From Hyalella azteca (taxonomy: Eukaryota; Arthropoda; Malacostraca; Amphipoda; Hyalellidae), in the NCBI RefSeq assembly GCF_000764305.2, contig NW_025941636.1:124001-188000 (forward strand): a stretch of DNA of 64,000 nt, in the 5' to 3' direction. The notes beneath the pieces are model-generated. The model had not been told where the DNA came from. It saw nothing but the letters and a program-made list of their open reading frames with translations, and made no database searches. Positions 44,401 to 50,884 of this stretch are shown here, piece by piece. The position numbers and the translations under genes were made by a program. Each line of letters starts with the position of its first letter. Position 1 is the first letter of the stretch.

Positions 44401-45791
44401 TAGGCATTGTCGGGGCCTCATTGTTTCGGACGTGATAAGCGTCATGCTATATCGAGGTGCTTTTCCGATGAGCTAATTCAGCTGAATACCATATATTACC
44501 ATATGGTATTTCAAAGTCTACTTGATCGAGGTAATCTTGAATGTTAACCTCCCTTGATTGGTTCTCAGAGTATTTTATCGAGAAGGTCGATCGAGATTTC
44601 AAGTCTAGGTATTCTATCGAGTTTCTTATGCATCTCATTTGAGTTAGTGTGTCACGACATTCTTTGAGGTAATCCTCTTAGGAGTACAGTAGCTGCAATC
44701 TAAAGAGTTTTTCCCTAAGGTACTCCGAATTTCTCTGTCAAGAAGCTTTATCGCGGCGGTTAAAAAATGTGAGGTACGTAATTTATTCGGTAAGGAGAAA
44801 TAATATTGAAGCTAGATGCTCGGTCTAAACATGGCGCATTATTGAAAACTGTTTCAAATCAAGAATATACCACAAAGGTGTTTTCAGTGTAGTTTTCATT
44901 CGTTCGTTTACAAGTCAGAATCATTAAGTGTAGGGTCATAACGAGGTGATTTTCTGTTAGTTCTATTTAGTTCAGTTTCAGGAGATATGGCATGTCCAAT
45001 AACGTGTTATATAGTGTAAAATGAATCCACCATGATTTTCTTCTTCATGCAGAGTCGCTGAAAGTGTGAGTCATTTACTTACCTGTTTTGAATCTATGTG
45101 TCGTTACTGGTTCTCCTTGGTCATGCAGACTATTATAGCATGCGAGTTAGTAACTACAACTAAGCTCACAAATCCTTCTTGAATATAGTCTACATTGTCC
45201 CACAAGCTATGAGTTTGCGACCAATCTGAAATCACATCAATTAACACGCATGCACGTTGAAATCGAAGTCATTTTACATGCATAAAAAAAACCTGAATAA
45301 CGTCAACGCCGTTTATCATTATTTAATAAAATGAAGCTACGACTAAAAAGACTTTACCTTGAGCTCGGCCCTGAGGAGCGACACGCTGCTGTGTTCGTGA
45401 GGGTCGTGTGAGGAAGACATCTGAGGGGAGCTGCTAGAGTAGCCATGACGGCTGTCCCCTGCCCTCAGACTGCCTCCGCTGTCACGCCTGTTGCTAGCCA
45501 CACTGTCCCTTCTGTTGCTGCCTGAACTGTCCCTCCTGTTGCTGCCAGCACTATCCCTCCTGTTGCTGCCACCACTATCCCTCCTGATGCTGCCAGCACT
45601 GTTGCTCCTGTTGCTGATGTCACCACCTCTGCCCTCACTGATGAAGCCGCTGCTTAGTGTTGTTGAGGACTGCATTGGCTGCTGCTGGACTCCTGACGAT
45701 GCTGTCACGTTCACAGGTCCTCCTCCAACAGAAGACGCCGAGCTTTTCTTCTCGTCACACTCGCTGTCTGACGTCAGCGCTCCGATTGAAC
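11058..45791 (-). CDS. Dlg5: Dlg5, membrane-associated guanylate kinase scaffold (whole gene model)
   Basis: At least 26 exons joined by consistent GT-AG sites and phases. From ATG 42747 they give 8013 nt, 2671 codons including the stop, with no internal stop. Order: Ser/Arg-rich N-terminus (1-205), linker (206-328), coiled coil (about 329-907), PDZ1 (about 905-990), PDZ2 (about 995-1070), disordered linker, PDZ3 (about 1780-1870), PDZ4 (about 2190-2295), SH3 (about 2300-2365), guanylate-kinase-like domain (about 2460-2670). The blocks RRRDWAFSERDKIV, EEYDSLRKRYSE, ARRSFFKRKKH and the C-terminus QSKTLWVPA match vertebrate DLG5. Dlg5 is known as a cortical scaffold at cell junctions and the ciliary base, acting in polarity, cadherin delivery and Hippo/Hedgehog signalling. 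The kinase-like domain has GPLGEF where a true kinase has a P-loop, so it should be a protein-binding module. The protein is much longer than in vertebrates, mainly because of one 953-codon exon. Confidence 0.93.
11605..11837 (-). CDS. Dlg5: Dlg5 exon: first half of GUK-like domain
   Basis: Acceptor CAG 11840-11838; donor GT 11604-11603. It encodes RRPVLLFGPLGEFVADKLA and DVITVQQVKEIAEK. The position of the Walker A loop is occupied by FGPLGEF, without GxGK, as in other Dlg5 proteins. The YRRRGPAWDV segment matches YKRRSGHFDV of vertebrates. Confidence 0.93.
12243..12385 (-). CDS. Dlg5: Dlg5 exon: hook region before GUK
   Basis: Acceptor CAG 12388-12386; donor GT 12242-12241. It encodes a Ser-rich piece and AGASIAYLRVERLD, the strand that leads into the GUK fold (vertebrate SLAYQRVQKVD). 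Phases 2 in and 1 out fit the neighbours. Confidence 0.9.
12590..12766 (-). CDS. Dlg5: Dlg5 exon: SH3-GUK linker with basic patch
   Basis: Acceptor CAG 12769-12767; donor GT 12589-12588. It encodes VEEAMLQRGCGSGID and ends in ARRSFFKRKKHSR, the conserved basic motif of Dlg5 (ARRSFFRRKHKHKRS in vertebrates). Confidence 0.92.
13100..13319 (-). CDS. Dlg5: Dlg5 exon: SH3 domain
   Basis: Acceptor CACAG ending 13320; donor GT 13099-13098. It encodes GDSFFVRALFD, ELTFHKDDILYVDNTL, GVWRAWLLDQDGQKLACG and IPSKDK. It follows the MAGUK SH3 order ALYD, DDILYVDD, W-AW and IPSK. Confidence 0.94.
13529..13665 (-). CDS. Dlg5: Dlg5 exon: second half of PDZ4
   Basis: Acceptor TTCAG ending 13666; donor GT 13528-13527. 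It encodes MLRPGDRILEYNGHDLRYAT, EQASYELAKPADSVAM and LVQYDPR. GDRILEYNG is the usual PDZ turn, and LKP-D-V-LKVQY is shared with vertebrate DLG5 PDZ4. Confidence 0.93.
14298..14786 (-). CDS. Dlg5: Dlg5 exon: low-complexity linker and first half of PDZ4
   Basis: Acceptor TTTCAG ending 14787; donor GT 14297-14296. It opens with SQQPEAEDSRDSRDEIG, then about 75 residues rich in Ser, Gly, Asn and Arg, then EPRVVYLEV, NLGVRMVGGNALGVFVHAV and SPASR. The PDZ ligand loop is NLGV. EPRVV is conserved with vertebrates. Confidence 0.93.
14997..15235 (-). CDS. Dlg5: Dlg5 exon: linker between PDZ3 and PDZ4
   Basis: Acceptor TTTCAG ending 15236; donor GT 14996-14995. It is polar and apparently disordered, with DEADRENEDKEESLPPSSSS and a Thr/Arg-rich end. 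No domain is seen; phase continuity supports it. Confidence 0.85.
15482..18340 (-). CDS. Dlg5: Dlg5 giant exon: end of PDZ2, disordered linker, PDZ3
   Basis: A 2859-nt exon of 953 whole codons; acceptor TTGCAG ending 18341, donor GT 15481-15480. It starts with VNGKGIEGADITCKEAQQLL (end of PDZ2). A long Ser/Pro/His-rich linker follows, with SGGTWPK (also in the vertebrate linker), His runs and TPPR/SP sites. PDZ3 is at about 16050-15780: EIRNIVIEKDSEPLGIQI, GGVFVSAVTVNSLAELVGVV, GDQLLEVCGINMRSAT. The vertebrate linker is spread over several exons, so a single open exon of this size suggests intron loss or expansion in this lineage. Confidence 0.94.
18505..18720 (-). repeat. 21-bp minisatellite on the PDZ2 exon donor
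   Basis: About nine copies of a 21-bp unit reading (- strand) gtgatcagcgtgagtgatggt. The first lies over the PDZ2 exon end, with the true donor at 18708-18707. The next copy has an identical donor at 18687-18686. The four or five copies after a variant unit read agcatgag, losing the GT by a change consistent with CpG decay. Outer copies near 18555 and 18515 keep cgtgag. Confidence 0.93.
18709..18878 (-). CDS. Dlg5: Dlg5 exon: first part of PDZ2
   Basis: Acceptor CAACACAG ending 18879; donor GT 18708-18707 (agc|gtgagt). It encodes GVYHGVSLLTGVCVAAIQPG and SPAAAEPNLALGDRVIS, continuing into VNGKGIEG of the next exon. Vertebrate PDZ2 has ENGVYAAAVLPGSPAAKEG and LAVGDRIVAINGI. The donor was chosen over a weaker GT six codon positions earlier because GDRVIS-VNG is the family turn. 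Confidence 0.92.
18874..19200 (-). repeat. Three imperfect 117-119 bp copies filling the PDZ1-PDZ2 intron
   Basis: Units begin at 18874, 18993 and 19110. Each holds a copy of the PDZ2 acceptor and exon start: CAACACAG|GAGCTGTGGGG (real), CAACACAG|GAGCTATAAGG and AAAGCAG|GAACTGCATGG. Each ends in a conserved aatattaaacctgaatta-like stretch. The third copy keeps GGAGCGC of the true exon. Confidence 0.82.
19219..19355 (-). CDS. Dlg5: Dlg5 exon: second half of PDZ1
   Basis: Acceptor TGCAG ending 19356; donor GT 19218-19217. It encodes VQDELIRVNGLKVGAMTDCS, VLAGGEYVSIALRRRRSQSL. The L-R-NG turn and the closing I-LRRRRS strand match vertebrate PDZ1 (WLLRINDV and MVVRRRKSL). Confidence 0.92.
19710..19834 (-). 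CDS. Dlg5: Dlg5 exon: first half of PDZ1
   Basis: Acceptor CTTTTCTTAG ending 19835, with a strong pyrimidine tract; donor GT 19709-19708. It encodes GSHYEGPGAGRVGFEVQ, EIPSVFVSNVYKDSPFYGKL. RVGF is the ligand loop. Its 5' end is the source of the 52-bp array lying just upstream. Confidence 0.92.
19811..20105 (-). repeat. 52-bp minisatellite that copies the PDZ1 acceptor and exon start
   Basis: Five extra copies upstream of the real acceptor. Exon-like starts fall at 19889, 19941, 19993, 20045 and 20097 (the real one is 19834). Each reads TCTCAG|GGAAGCCATAATGA on the - strand. The copies lack the pyrimidine-rich tract of the genuine site, having attataatcattttaattg instead. Confidence 0.95.
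20263..20446 (-). CDS. Dlg5: Dlg5 exon: end of coiled coil and first strand of PDZ1
   Basis: Acceptor CTCCAG ending 20447; donor GT 20262-20261. It encodes EQLEDLERCKLSTVRKL, then a Ser-rich SSRDSAIHT (vertebrate SSHDSAIDTD), a Pro/His linker, and NITVKL, the first PDZ strand. Confidence 0.92.
20895..21111 (-). CDS. Dlg5: Dlg5 exon: conserved coiled coil
   Basis: Acceptor CTAACAG ending 21112; donor GT 20894-20893. It encodes SQRRRDWAFSERDKIVRERE, then LRREKDRAVAKLAEAMRD. This is the most conserved coiled-coil block of Dlg5 (vertebrate CRRDWAFQERDKIVAERDSI and LRRERDRAVSELAEALRS), and it identifies the gene. Confidence 0.96.
21837..22295. mobile_element. Pogo/Tigger-like MITE, 459 bp, with TA target duplication
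   Basis: In the intron between coiled-coil exons. The left end reads cagtgaaaccttgccttacg followed by aactta. The right end, read inverted, is cagtggaaccccgccttgcg followed by aactta. TA dinucleotides flank both ends (21835-21836 and 22296-22297). The terminal repeats run about 26 bp with few differences. No transposase frame is inside, so it is non-autonomous. Confidence 0.78.
23687..23844 (-). CDS. Dlg5: Dlg5 coiled-coil exon
   Basis: Acceptor TCTTCAG ending 23845; donor GT 23686-23685. It encodes a Gly/Ser stretch and then EQRLDDLDQANQEIERLRKT and VEKLQGELQ, a clear heptad pattern. Phases 2 in and 1 out. Confidence 0.9.
24198..24379 (-). CDS. Dlg5: Dlg5 coiled-coil exon
   Basis: Acceptor TTGACAG ending 24380; donor GT 24197-24196. 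It encodes KESLLLQLETLRREISSSLQ, DRDSALKELAELRERTG, then DKHWDIAYKDYNPYAQQ, a less helical insertion. It has no internal Met. Confidence 0.9.
24945..25040 (-). CDS. Dlg5: Dlg5 coiled-coil exon
   Basis: Acceptor ATTGCAG ending 25041; donor GT 24944-24943. Thirty-two whole codons: VHKEMDKLQEELNQANAVIK, TQQQTLKDRDKE. It aligns with vertebrate VISELDKLQTEVELAESKLK. Confidence 0.9.
25534..25760. repeat. 137-bp tandem duplication across a coiled-coil exon donor
   Basis: The sequence from about 25536 to 25621 recurs at about 25673-25758, shifted by 137 bp. It includes ctcatgatataggatggaat and the last 30-odd bases of the coiled-coil exon. In the outer copy the exon part has drifted and the donor GATCAG|GTCATT has become GGACAAAGTCATT, so it is a dead copy. 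Confidence 0.8.
25722..25868 (-). CDS. Dlg5: Dlg5 coiled-coil exon
   Basis: Acceptor GTTGCAG ending 25869; donor GT 25721-25720. Forty-nine whole codons: AREKCEELMKEMNGHLLHRQ, then KKLQEERNSVMHEYTLVMGE and RDQ. Vertebrate DLG5 has YREERDAVYSEYKLIMSERD here. Confidence 0.93.
25916..27095. mobile_element. Possible hAT-like non-autonomous element, about 1.2 kb
   Basis: It starts cagggctgca and ends tgcaacactg, a short inverted pair of the hAT kind (CAGnGnTGCA). Subterminal sequence is also inverted and related: ttgcccaagcgggctggg near the left, and cctggtgggttgggca (and a second cctgggtgggttgggcaa) near the right. The 8-bp flanks tcataagt and tcaagcgt agree at only five positions. The interior is AT-rich with no transposase. 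Confidence 0.4.
27660..27800 (-). CDS. Dlg5: Dlg5 coiled-coil exon
   Basis: Acceptor TGTGCAG ending 27801; donor GT 27659-27658. Forty-seven whole codons: EEAIRIKKLSDEILREKNCL, KQQCTEAIRQWDTALREKNK. A continuous heptad pattern with phase 0 on both sides. Confidence 0.92.
28090..28199. repeat. Perfect 55-bp tandem duplication beside a donor
   Basis: Two identical 55-bp copies (28090-28144 and 28145-28199) of a unit starting aagtttggataaaattatct. The array ends four bases into the intron from the donor GT at 28203-28202, so it abuts the splice site without copying it. Confidence 0.95.
28204..28368 (-). CDS. Dlg5: Dlg5 coiled-coil exon
   Basis: Acceptor TGTGCAG ending 28369; donor GT 28203-28202. 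Fifty-five whole codons: EAMSQEGSGEAINQLYMSTA, QKYEDVKEEYDSLRKRYSEL. Vertebrate DLG5 has SSEILNKLYDTAMDKLEVV and KKDYDALRKRYSE at the same place, residue for residue in length. Confidence 0.95.
28369..36188 (-). other. 7.8-kb Dlg5 intron
   Basis: AT-rich intron between two phase-0 coiled-coil exons. Apart from a candidate 12-nt microexon at 29367-29378, I see no coding exon, element with clear ends or long repeat. Open frames here, such as 33344-33589 (+), carry no recognisable feature. Confidence 0.75.
29367..29378 (-). CDS. Dlg5: Candidate 12-nt microexon of Dlg5
   Basis: Reads GAAAACTTTCTA (ENFL) between a strong acceptor (pyrimidine tract ttttttctttttatc, then GATCACAG) and a perfect donor GTAAGTATT. 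It lies between two phase-0 exons, so inclusion would add four residues in frame after RRQQQ in the coiled coil. The vertebrate protein needs no residues here, so it would be an optional cassette. Inferred from splice sites alone. Confidence 0.35.
36189..36290 (-). CDS. Dlg5: Dlg5 coiled-coil exon
   Basis: Acceptor TTCTCCAG ending 36291; donor GT 36188-36187. Thirty-four whole codons: IMQEKQKLEDEVTSLQTLME, DDRKEIAELRRQQQ. Vertebrate DLG5 has HEEDQKEIGDLRAQQQQ. Confidence 0.92.
36938..37055 (-). CDS. Dlg5: Dlg5 coiled-coil exon
   Basis: Acceptor ATTTCAG ending 37056; donor GT 36937-36936. It encodes QNQEITRKYESAAKEADYYR and KQEKATYGSLQNLRMQYEE. It parallels vertebrate CEEVAKETDFYHTLHSRLL. Confidence 0.9.
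37687..37798 (-). CDS. Dlg5: Dlg5 exon: start of main coiled coil
   Basis: Acceptor TTGTAG ending 37799; donor GT 37686-37685. It encodes SSSSGISSKQPSIGGRDYEI, LKQHYEKALMEIQSLRK. DYE-LK-----A---IQSL is shared with vertebrate PDYERLKIQCVRAMSDLQSL. An AG four bases further in breaks the frame and was rejected. Confidence 0.9.
38588..38747. repeat. 160-bp foldback (near-perfect inverted repeat)
   Basis: Left arm 38588-38660 and right arm 38674-38747 are inverted copies differing at only a few positions, around a 13-base loop gtttagggtaaat. The outer ends read aactaaaacaaagcttaata. It is in the intron between exons 37687-37798 and 39951-40065. It looks like a foldback-type MITE; no target duplication is visible. 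Confidence 0.92.
39951..40065 (-). CDS. Dlg5: Dlg5 exon: N-terminal helix and Ser-rich stretch
   Basis: Donor GT 39950-39949. The acceptor is GAGCAG ending 40066; a start three bases earlier at 40068 adds one Gln and cannot be excluded. It encodes LVSKERDNLKKDLKKLARDR and EDSVSSRGSLYSDRPANF. It resembles vertebrate LMTRERNELRKRL. Confidence 0.88.
40440..40676 (-). mobile_element. Dimeric tRNA-derived SINE
   Basis: Read on the - strand it opens with ggcagggtggcccagtggtt, an A-box-like TGGCCCAGTGG, and about 50 nt later GGTTCGATCCC, a perfect B box. A second tRNA-like unit follows: GGCCGGGCGGTTAA, then GAGTTCGAGACC, a near B box. Both ends lie in short AT repeats (tatataatat), probably the target. 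It sits in a Dlg5 intron in the gene's own orientation. Confidence 0.72.
40780..41148 (-). CDS. Dlg5: Dlg5 exon: N-terminal linker
   Basis: Acceptor TCCCAG ending 41149; donor GT 40779-40778. 123 whole codons: DSSDWDDYDPRMAALQQLGL, SLRARGNFVNSRQW, and a basic, apparently disordered stretch ending NLDAYVLR. I know no vertebrate counterpart. Its phase-0 start accepts both upstream exons (42133-42747 and 45358-45791). Confidence 0.85.
42133..42747 (-). CDS. Dlg5: Dlg5 candidate alternative first coding exon
   Basis: ATG at 42747 in a strong context (acaATGg) with an in-frame stop 11 codons upstream; donor GT 42132-42131 (cgg|gtacat). 205 codons end exactly on phase 0, fitting the exon at 41148. 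The product is rich in Ser, Arg and Thr (RSWSLARRMRAARRDTAQ) with an acidic/Ala-rich end. No domain is recognised. An open frame of this length in AT-rich DNA with a matching donor is unlikely by chance, but its use as the start is inferred. Confidence 0.65.
42748..45357. other. Region between the two candidate Dlg5 N-terminal exons; possible promoter
   Basis: Contains a GC-richer stretch at about 43430-43620, upstream of the ATG at 42747 and so a candidate promoter or 5' UTR region. A lone strong - strand donor AAAACAG|GTAAGTAA (exon edge 45083) could end a non-coding first exon. A second GC-richer patch lies at about 44300-44440. None is proven. Confidence 0.3.
43625..43700. repeat. 16-bp tandem repeat
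   Basis: Nearly five copies of gctgatacttgaggct with few changes, in the GC-richer region upstream of the candidate alternative first exon. Confidence 0.9.
45358..45791 (-). CDS. Dlg5: Dlg5 N-terminal exon with SNRRDS octapeptide repeat
   Basis: Acceptor TATTTCAG ending 45792; donor GT 45357-45356. It starts on a split codon, so an upstream exon is required. The opening IGALTSDSECDEKKSSASSV resembles vertebrate YSVLSTMPSDSESSSSLSSVG. Five tandem octapeptides of the form SNRRDSxG follow (about 45475-45610), then SSSSPQMSSSHDP and SLLRAELK. RRDS fits the basophilic-kinase (PKA-type) consensus RRxS. The vertebrate N-terminal CARD-like region should lie further upstream but was not found. Confidence 0.85.
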
Positions 45792-47448
45792 CTGAAATAA
45801 AAATTAAGTTCCTATTACTTAAAAAATGTACAAGGAATGAAGACAAGTTGTATATATCACGAGTGACTCTACAGTCACATGTATGGTAAACGCCGTGTTT
45901 TTTTCGCAATTAATGGGTTCTGCTTTGGCAATGACGAAAACCATAATAATACGAATATTGAGGTCATCAACGAATTTATAGTACAGAAAGACCTCGATTC
46001 AAGCGAAAGAAAAATACGTCCTGCAAATTTACAATTTTACTCTGTGACACGAGTGTCAATTCGAGGTGTTTGAAATGAAAATTTAAATTGGCCAATTCGT
46101 TCCCGTTTACCCAGTATATTCTTCCCTCCTTAGGAGTTGCGTGAAACCTACCATGCATCACCAGGCCGCGGACCGAACATTGGTAAAATTGGCGAATCAC
46201 GCAACTTATAGCTAACAACATCTGAGAACATGTGTCTGATACTAAAGTTCCAAGATCAATCGTCCTTCGACGAGTAGCTGTTCGATCGTGGGCCGATTCC
46301 GTGCCGGGGATGAATACAGGAGTACACACATTGGTGAGGAGTATGCTAGAAGGCACCTACACTCTTTGGCTGTTAGTTGAAAAATTATTTCTTATGTTGG
46401 AGACCTTATCATTCCCGGTTTCTTTCATTCGTCAACCGAAGTTGGTTGGTCTAATTCAATAGGCATGTTTGGGCTTGTGTGGCTTAAAGTTGATGACGTG
46501 ATGTACCAAAATTGTTGGAAGCTACGTTATTGGAGGAAGTGATCATTTCAGTTCATGAGGCGCTGAACGGACATTGGGCAGTGTTGGTCTCCGACAGGCA
46601 GGGTTACGGTCCTAAATCTAGTTCCTGGACCAGGGACTGGCTCGTCCGCTCCAAAGCTATCGACGTACGGAAAACAAAATAGGCGTTTTATTTCCTGTGC
46701 TCCAGCCAACACCTCTTAACACGAGAACTTTGGAGATTTGTATGAACTCGAACCTCTAACTAGAGATCACTCTAATTGTCTTGCTAACAAAGGGGGTTCT
46801 ATACTGCTTGATTTAATCTCATACGTTCATACTCAATACTTGATTATCTCTAGCCCTTTAATGCTCTATATCCCGCACTATTACTCCGTGACATCTCACC
46901 ACTAACCGTGGTGTGGAGAGGCTGGAGCGGGCGGCAGGGAGCAGTGGACTGCGACTTAGTTTTCCTTAGTTTCGACTGCTTATATATATACCTCAAGACA
47001 AGTCCTGATAGTCTCTATATTCTATTGCAACTTAAACACGACCCCTCTCGATAATCGTATTATTTACTCGTTTGCTGCATTAGGAGAGGCTTGGAATTCA
47101 GTGCAGAATTCGATAATTACGCGATCTCATTTGATGATGAATTTTACAACTCATGCAGTGAGTTCAAAGGAATAAGGTAAGTCGATAATAAACGAATGGC
47201 AAAACGATAATTGGAGGTTTCACCGCAAAACGAGGTTCGCTTAGCTAAAAATTGTACAACAGTTATTAATTAGAAACTCTGAAATTTTTTTAACAAATAC
47301 TTTTTGTTTCAGTCAATATGAGATTATACTTTATTATTATGGAATTATGTTGGCGCTGCAGAGATAAACACCAACACGCAGTGAGCTGAAGGATCTGCTG
47401 CTAGACTCGTAGGATCGCCCAAGGCCTTATTCAGTCCTGGGGCTTAGG

Positions 47449-47610
47449 CGGTGTCGCGTGAAACAGCGTGCAGCCGTAGACGGTGACGCGTGAGACAGCG
47501 TGCAGCCGTAGACGGTGACGCGTGAGACAGCGTGCAGCCGTAGACGGTGACGGTGAGACAGCGTGCAGCCGTAGACGGTGACGCGTGAGACAGCGTGCAG
47601 CCGTAGACGG
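47449..47610. repeat. 32-bp minisatellite
   Basis: Five copies of a 31-32 bp unit, gacggtgacgcgtgagacag then cgtgcagccgta, GC-rich against an AT-rich background. One copy lacks a cg. Units start at about 47479, 47511, 47543 and 47574, after a diverged first copy. Confidence 0.95.
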
Positions 47611-49103
47611 TATCACATTTACATGCGGTGGACGCCCACAGGAGTTACGCCTTCACTCAAGGCTTTCCATGGCGAATTTACGAGATAAATACAAAGCTGC
47701 CATACATATTCTCAGGGCGTACTTAACGTATTATTTCTTCATAAAATATGAGAAATTAGGGCACGACAATACGAGAGAGATACGTGATAGAGATTAAATT
47801 CTTCCCTAAATTAATTACAAATAGTGAATGCCTTTTTTCATCGCATCTACTCAGAGACTGCAAAAATATTTGTATAAATTTCGGCAACTTAATCTTTTTC
47901 AATAAATTGCGTTTTTAAAATATATTTTGGCACAGCAACTTAGAAACGAATTCTCAAGGCATCACAAAAACATTATTTGCAGTGCAGTAAAAACTATAAT
48001 GTAATAATAATATACGCTAATAATTAAATAGTTTACACTAATATTTCACTTATTTATTGTCTGATCAATAGATTACCAATTCACTGAAAAGATTAAAAAT
48101 CTGTTCCATGCTCTGTGAAATACTCGTACTTACTCATTTCGATGGCGACTGAGACGCTCAATCACATTCAAATTTCAAGTGACCTCAATTGGCTTGAATA
48201 ACATAATATAGATTATCGGATTTGTGTTGCCACATAGTTAAGCTTTCAGTCAGGATTCACCTGGCAAAAAGTTCACAAATCCTTTGAGAAACATCAAGCA
48301 AGCCTTAGATTTTAATAAGAGTTTTCAATGTAAAAAAAACATTGAATGTCAGGATCTCATTATGATTTATGAAATACATACTGAGCTTGCCCTCGTTTAA
48401 CGAGGGCTTTTAAATAAACGTCATTCGTTAATTAATATTCAAACTCCGCTATCAACACAACACAAAGAAGTGGCTCAGTGGCCACGCAGAGACTGAAAGT
48501 GACTTATTCCTGATGTGCGAGCGGCTGAAATAAGCGCTTTGCAGAGGTCCAGCGTGCGCACGTTTAGCCGCAACCTTCGCGGCGTCACGTAATTTAACGG
48601 ATCGCTTGCATCGCTGGCCACTTCCGCGGCGTTGCATGTGAACTGCAACACACACGCTTTTTCGCCATCGCTTTTTGTTGCAATGCCTGATTTTAATCAG
48701 GGGTTAGGTGTTTAGAGCTAGAGAGTTTTGGTAATTGGTTTCCCTCCTTGAATTCAGTTCACAATTTATACTTGAAATCCATCATTTTAATTATTCTGAA
48801 TTGAAAATCATGTGGTGCATAGATATTCTTGGCATATAGCGTAGCATAAAGCAAACTGACTCGACTCTAGGCCTTGACTACTCGTAAACCAAACCTACTG
48901 AACTAGAATACTAGCAAACTAAAACTAGAAACTGAGGTTTCTAGCGAGCTGAGAATCTAGACCTAGACGTTTACCGTAATGACCCTAGACCCTGGTTACT
49001 AGGTAACTGACACTCAAGGTTTAGACTAATAGCAAAATGACTTCCAAGATCTAGACTCCTTGCACGTTGACTTTACAAGTCTTATAGCCCGCTGACTATA
49101 GCC

Positions 49104-49330
49104 AGACTATCAGGGCTCTGGAATTCTAGACGCACACCTATAGTTCACTGACACTCAGGTCCTAGACTATCAGTGCTCTGGAACTATAGACGCACACCTA
49201 TAGTTCACTGACACGCAGGTCCTAGACTATCAGTGCTCTGGAACTATAGACGCACACCTATAGTTCACTGACACTCAGGTCCTAGAGACCTAGACTCTCA
49301 GCGCTCTGGAACTCTAGACGCACACCTCTA
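49104..49330. repeat. 60-bp minisatellite
   Basis: Three near-identical 60-bp units (starting 49104, 49164, 49224) and a diverged partial copy, containing gctctggaactatagacgca and ttcactgacactcaggtcct. The sequence from about 48860 onward has many ctaga and actgac words and looks like an older, diverged part of the same array. Confidence 0.93.
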
Positions 49331-50559
49331 GCACACTAGCACTCCTGAACTAGACATCTAGCACACTGACACTCTAGTCCTATACAAGCTGCGCGCTGAC
49401 GACGCTGGAGGCGCGGTCACGTCTCGACAACGTTACTTTCACGTCGCTTCGTCATCGCCTGAGTCACGTGCGTCACGTCTGACGGGGCGGCTGTTCTAGC
49501 GTAACGATTGCATGCGTCTAAAGTGCGCTTGTCCGTCTTCAGTTATAAGATATTATAACTGAAATAACTAAAAAAATGTAATGGTAGCTTTCATGTACTG
49601 TTTTTAAAGTGCGAGTTTGTTTGCGAACGTTTGTTAGAAGCCTTGTGCTGGAAATATTAATATATAAATGGATTATTCGAGCTCGTATCCACAATGGCTA
49701 TCGTGGAATGTTAAAAGGGTGGGAAATTTTACTGCCAGTGATGGAGATATGCGGCATTGCAAAACGAGGAAGGGCGGGGAAGTGGGAAATAAATACTTCT
49801 TTTTATTTCAACTAAGCAACAGCTTATCTGAAACTAATAATTTTAAATTTGTTCTAAATTTTATGACATAAATATAATGATAGAAAGATATATACCTCTG
49901 TGAATGAACGTTTCTCTTGAAAAGTGTGCCAAATTTTAAATTTTATCCTAAGTAAAATTTAATCGAAAAATTGAAGCATGAAAATTTCCGTTAAATATCT
50001 CAATGGAATTGTAACGGCAATTGCGCTTCAAACGCCGCGTGAACGGACCTCTCTTTAACGGACATCCATTTCATAACAATTATTAATAGGATTCGGGATA
50101 ACGGCATTTGGGATACATGGATTCCGAAATTATCCATCCCGGGCAATCGTGTCTACCTGTTTACTTAATCGAATTAACCGCTCTGCCGAGGTCTCGTATA
50201 AACTATTATTATACAGTATATTAACTAGTCCGCATCTGTAATATTTTCAGGATTACATCTCTATGTAACTTGGGAATTAAAAATTTTCATCAGCCGATTA
50301 ATATAAAATTATTATTAAGACAAGAAATGCAGCAACTTTAACATAGCAGAATGATAATTGGGTATGGTATCGTTCGCATAATGCTACACATTCACAATTG
50401 CGTGGAGTTGCGGTTGACCATGCATGGCCTCCGTAAGAAGATACACTGACATTTGGTTCATAAAATTATCTTTGTCGTCGAAGCTGTTTTTGATATTTAT
50501 AATATCTGAAATTACTGATACTTTTAAAAGGCGTATAGGAGTCTCAAGGGAATAAGGTA

Positions 50560-50810
50560 TGCCGTGTCACTCTTGTTCGTACTTGGGATGTTGGTCGCCG
50601 GCTCCAAGAGCTTGGCACGCGGCGTAAAGAAGTGGCCGGGTCGCCCCACTCAATCTTCGCCACGACTCCTCCAACTTTATGCCGACGAGTTAATCGGCAG
50701 AGTAAAAAACCTTACTGTCGTGGCACGAGCGTTTAATATGTGTACGAAAAAGTGGCAGAGGTCCTTAAATGTTGGCTATATCGCCCAAGGACTGAGCGAA
50801 TAGGAGTTTC
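50560..50810 (+). mobile_element. Possible Tc1-like transposase HTH remnant
   Basis: The frame 50564-50803 contains WPGRPTQSSPRLL and DELIGRVKNLTVVARAF, which resembles the linker and second helix-turn-helix of Tc1-type transposases (GRPRK-SPRQDR). Nothing like the DDE domain follows. Weak. Confidence 0.3.
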
Positions 50811-50884
50811 GCTCAGTCCATGACGGCCCAAGCATATGCTGCTGTGCGGGTGATGGAGTTGCACTTCAGGGAGCGCGTTGGGCA

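Noticed and set aside
45491..45889. 132-codon Leu-rich frame on the + strand
   Set aside because: Antisense of the SNRRDS octapeptide repeat; its repetitive LLLLP pattern follows from that.
46740..46800. tRNA-like B box (GGTTCGAGTTC on the - strand)
   Set aside because: The B box has a mismatch and no convincing A box or cloverleaf; not enough for a tRNA or SINE call.
48380..48415. Terminator-like hairpin gccctcg-tttaa-cgagggc followed by T residues
   Set aside because: A bacterial-type terminator has no role here; short palindromes of this kind occur by chance in AT-rich DNA.
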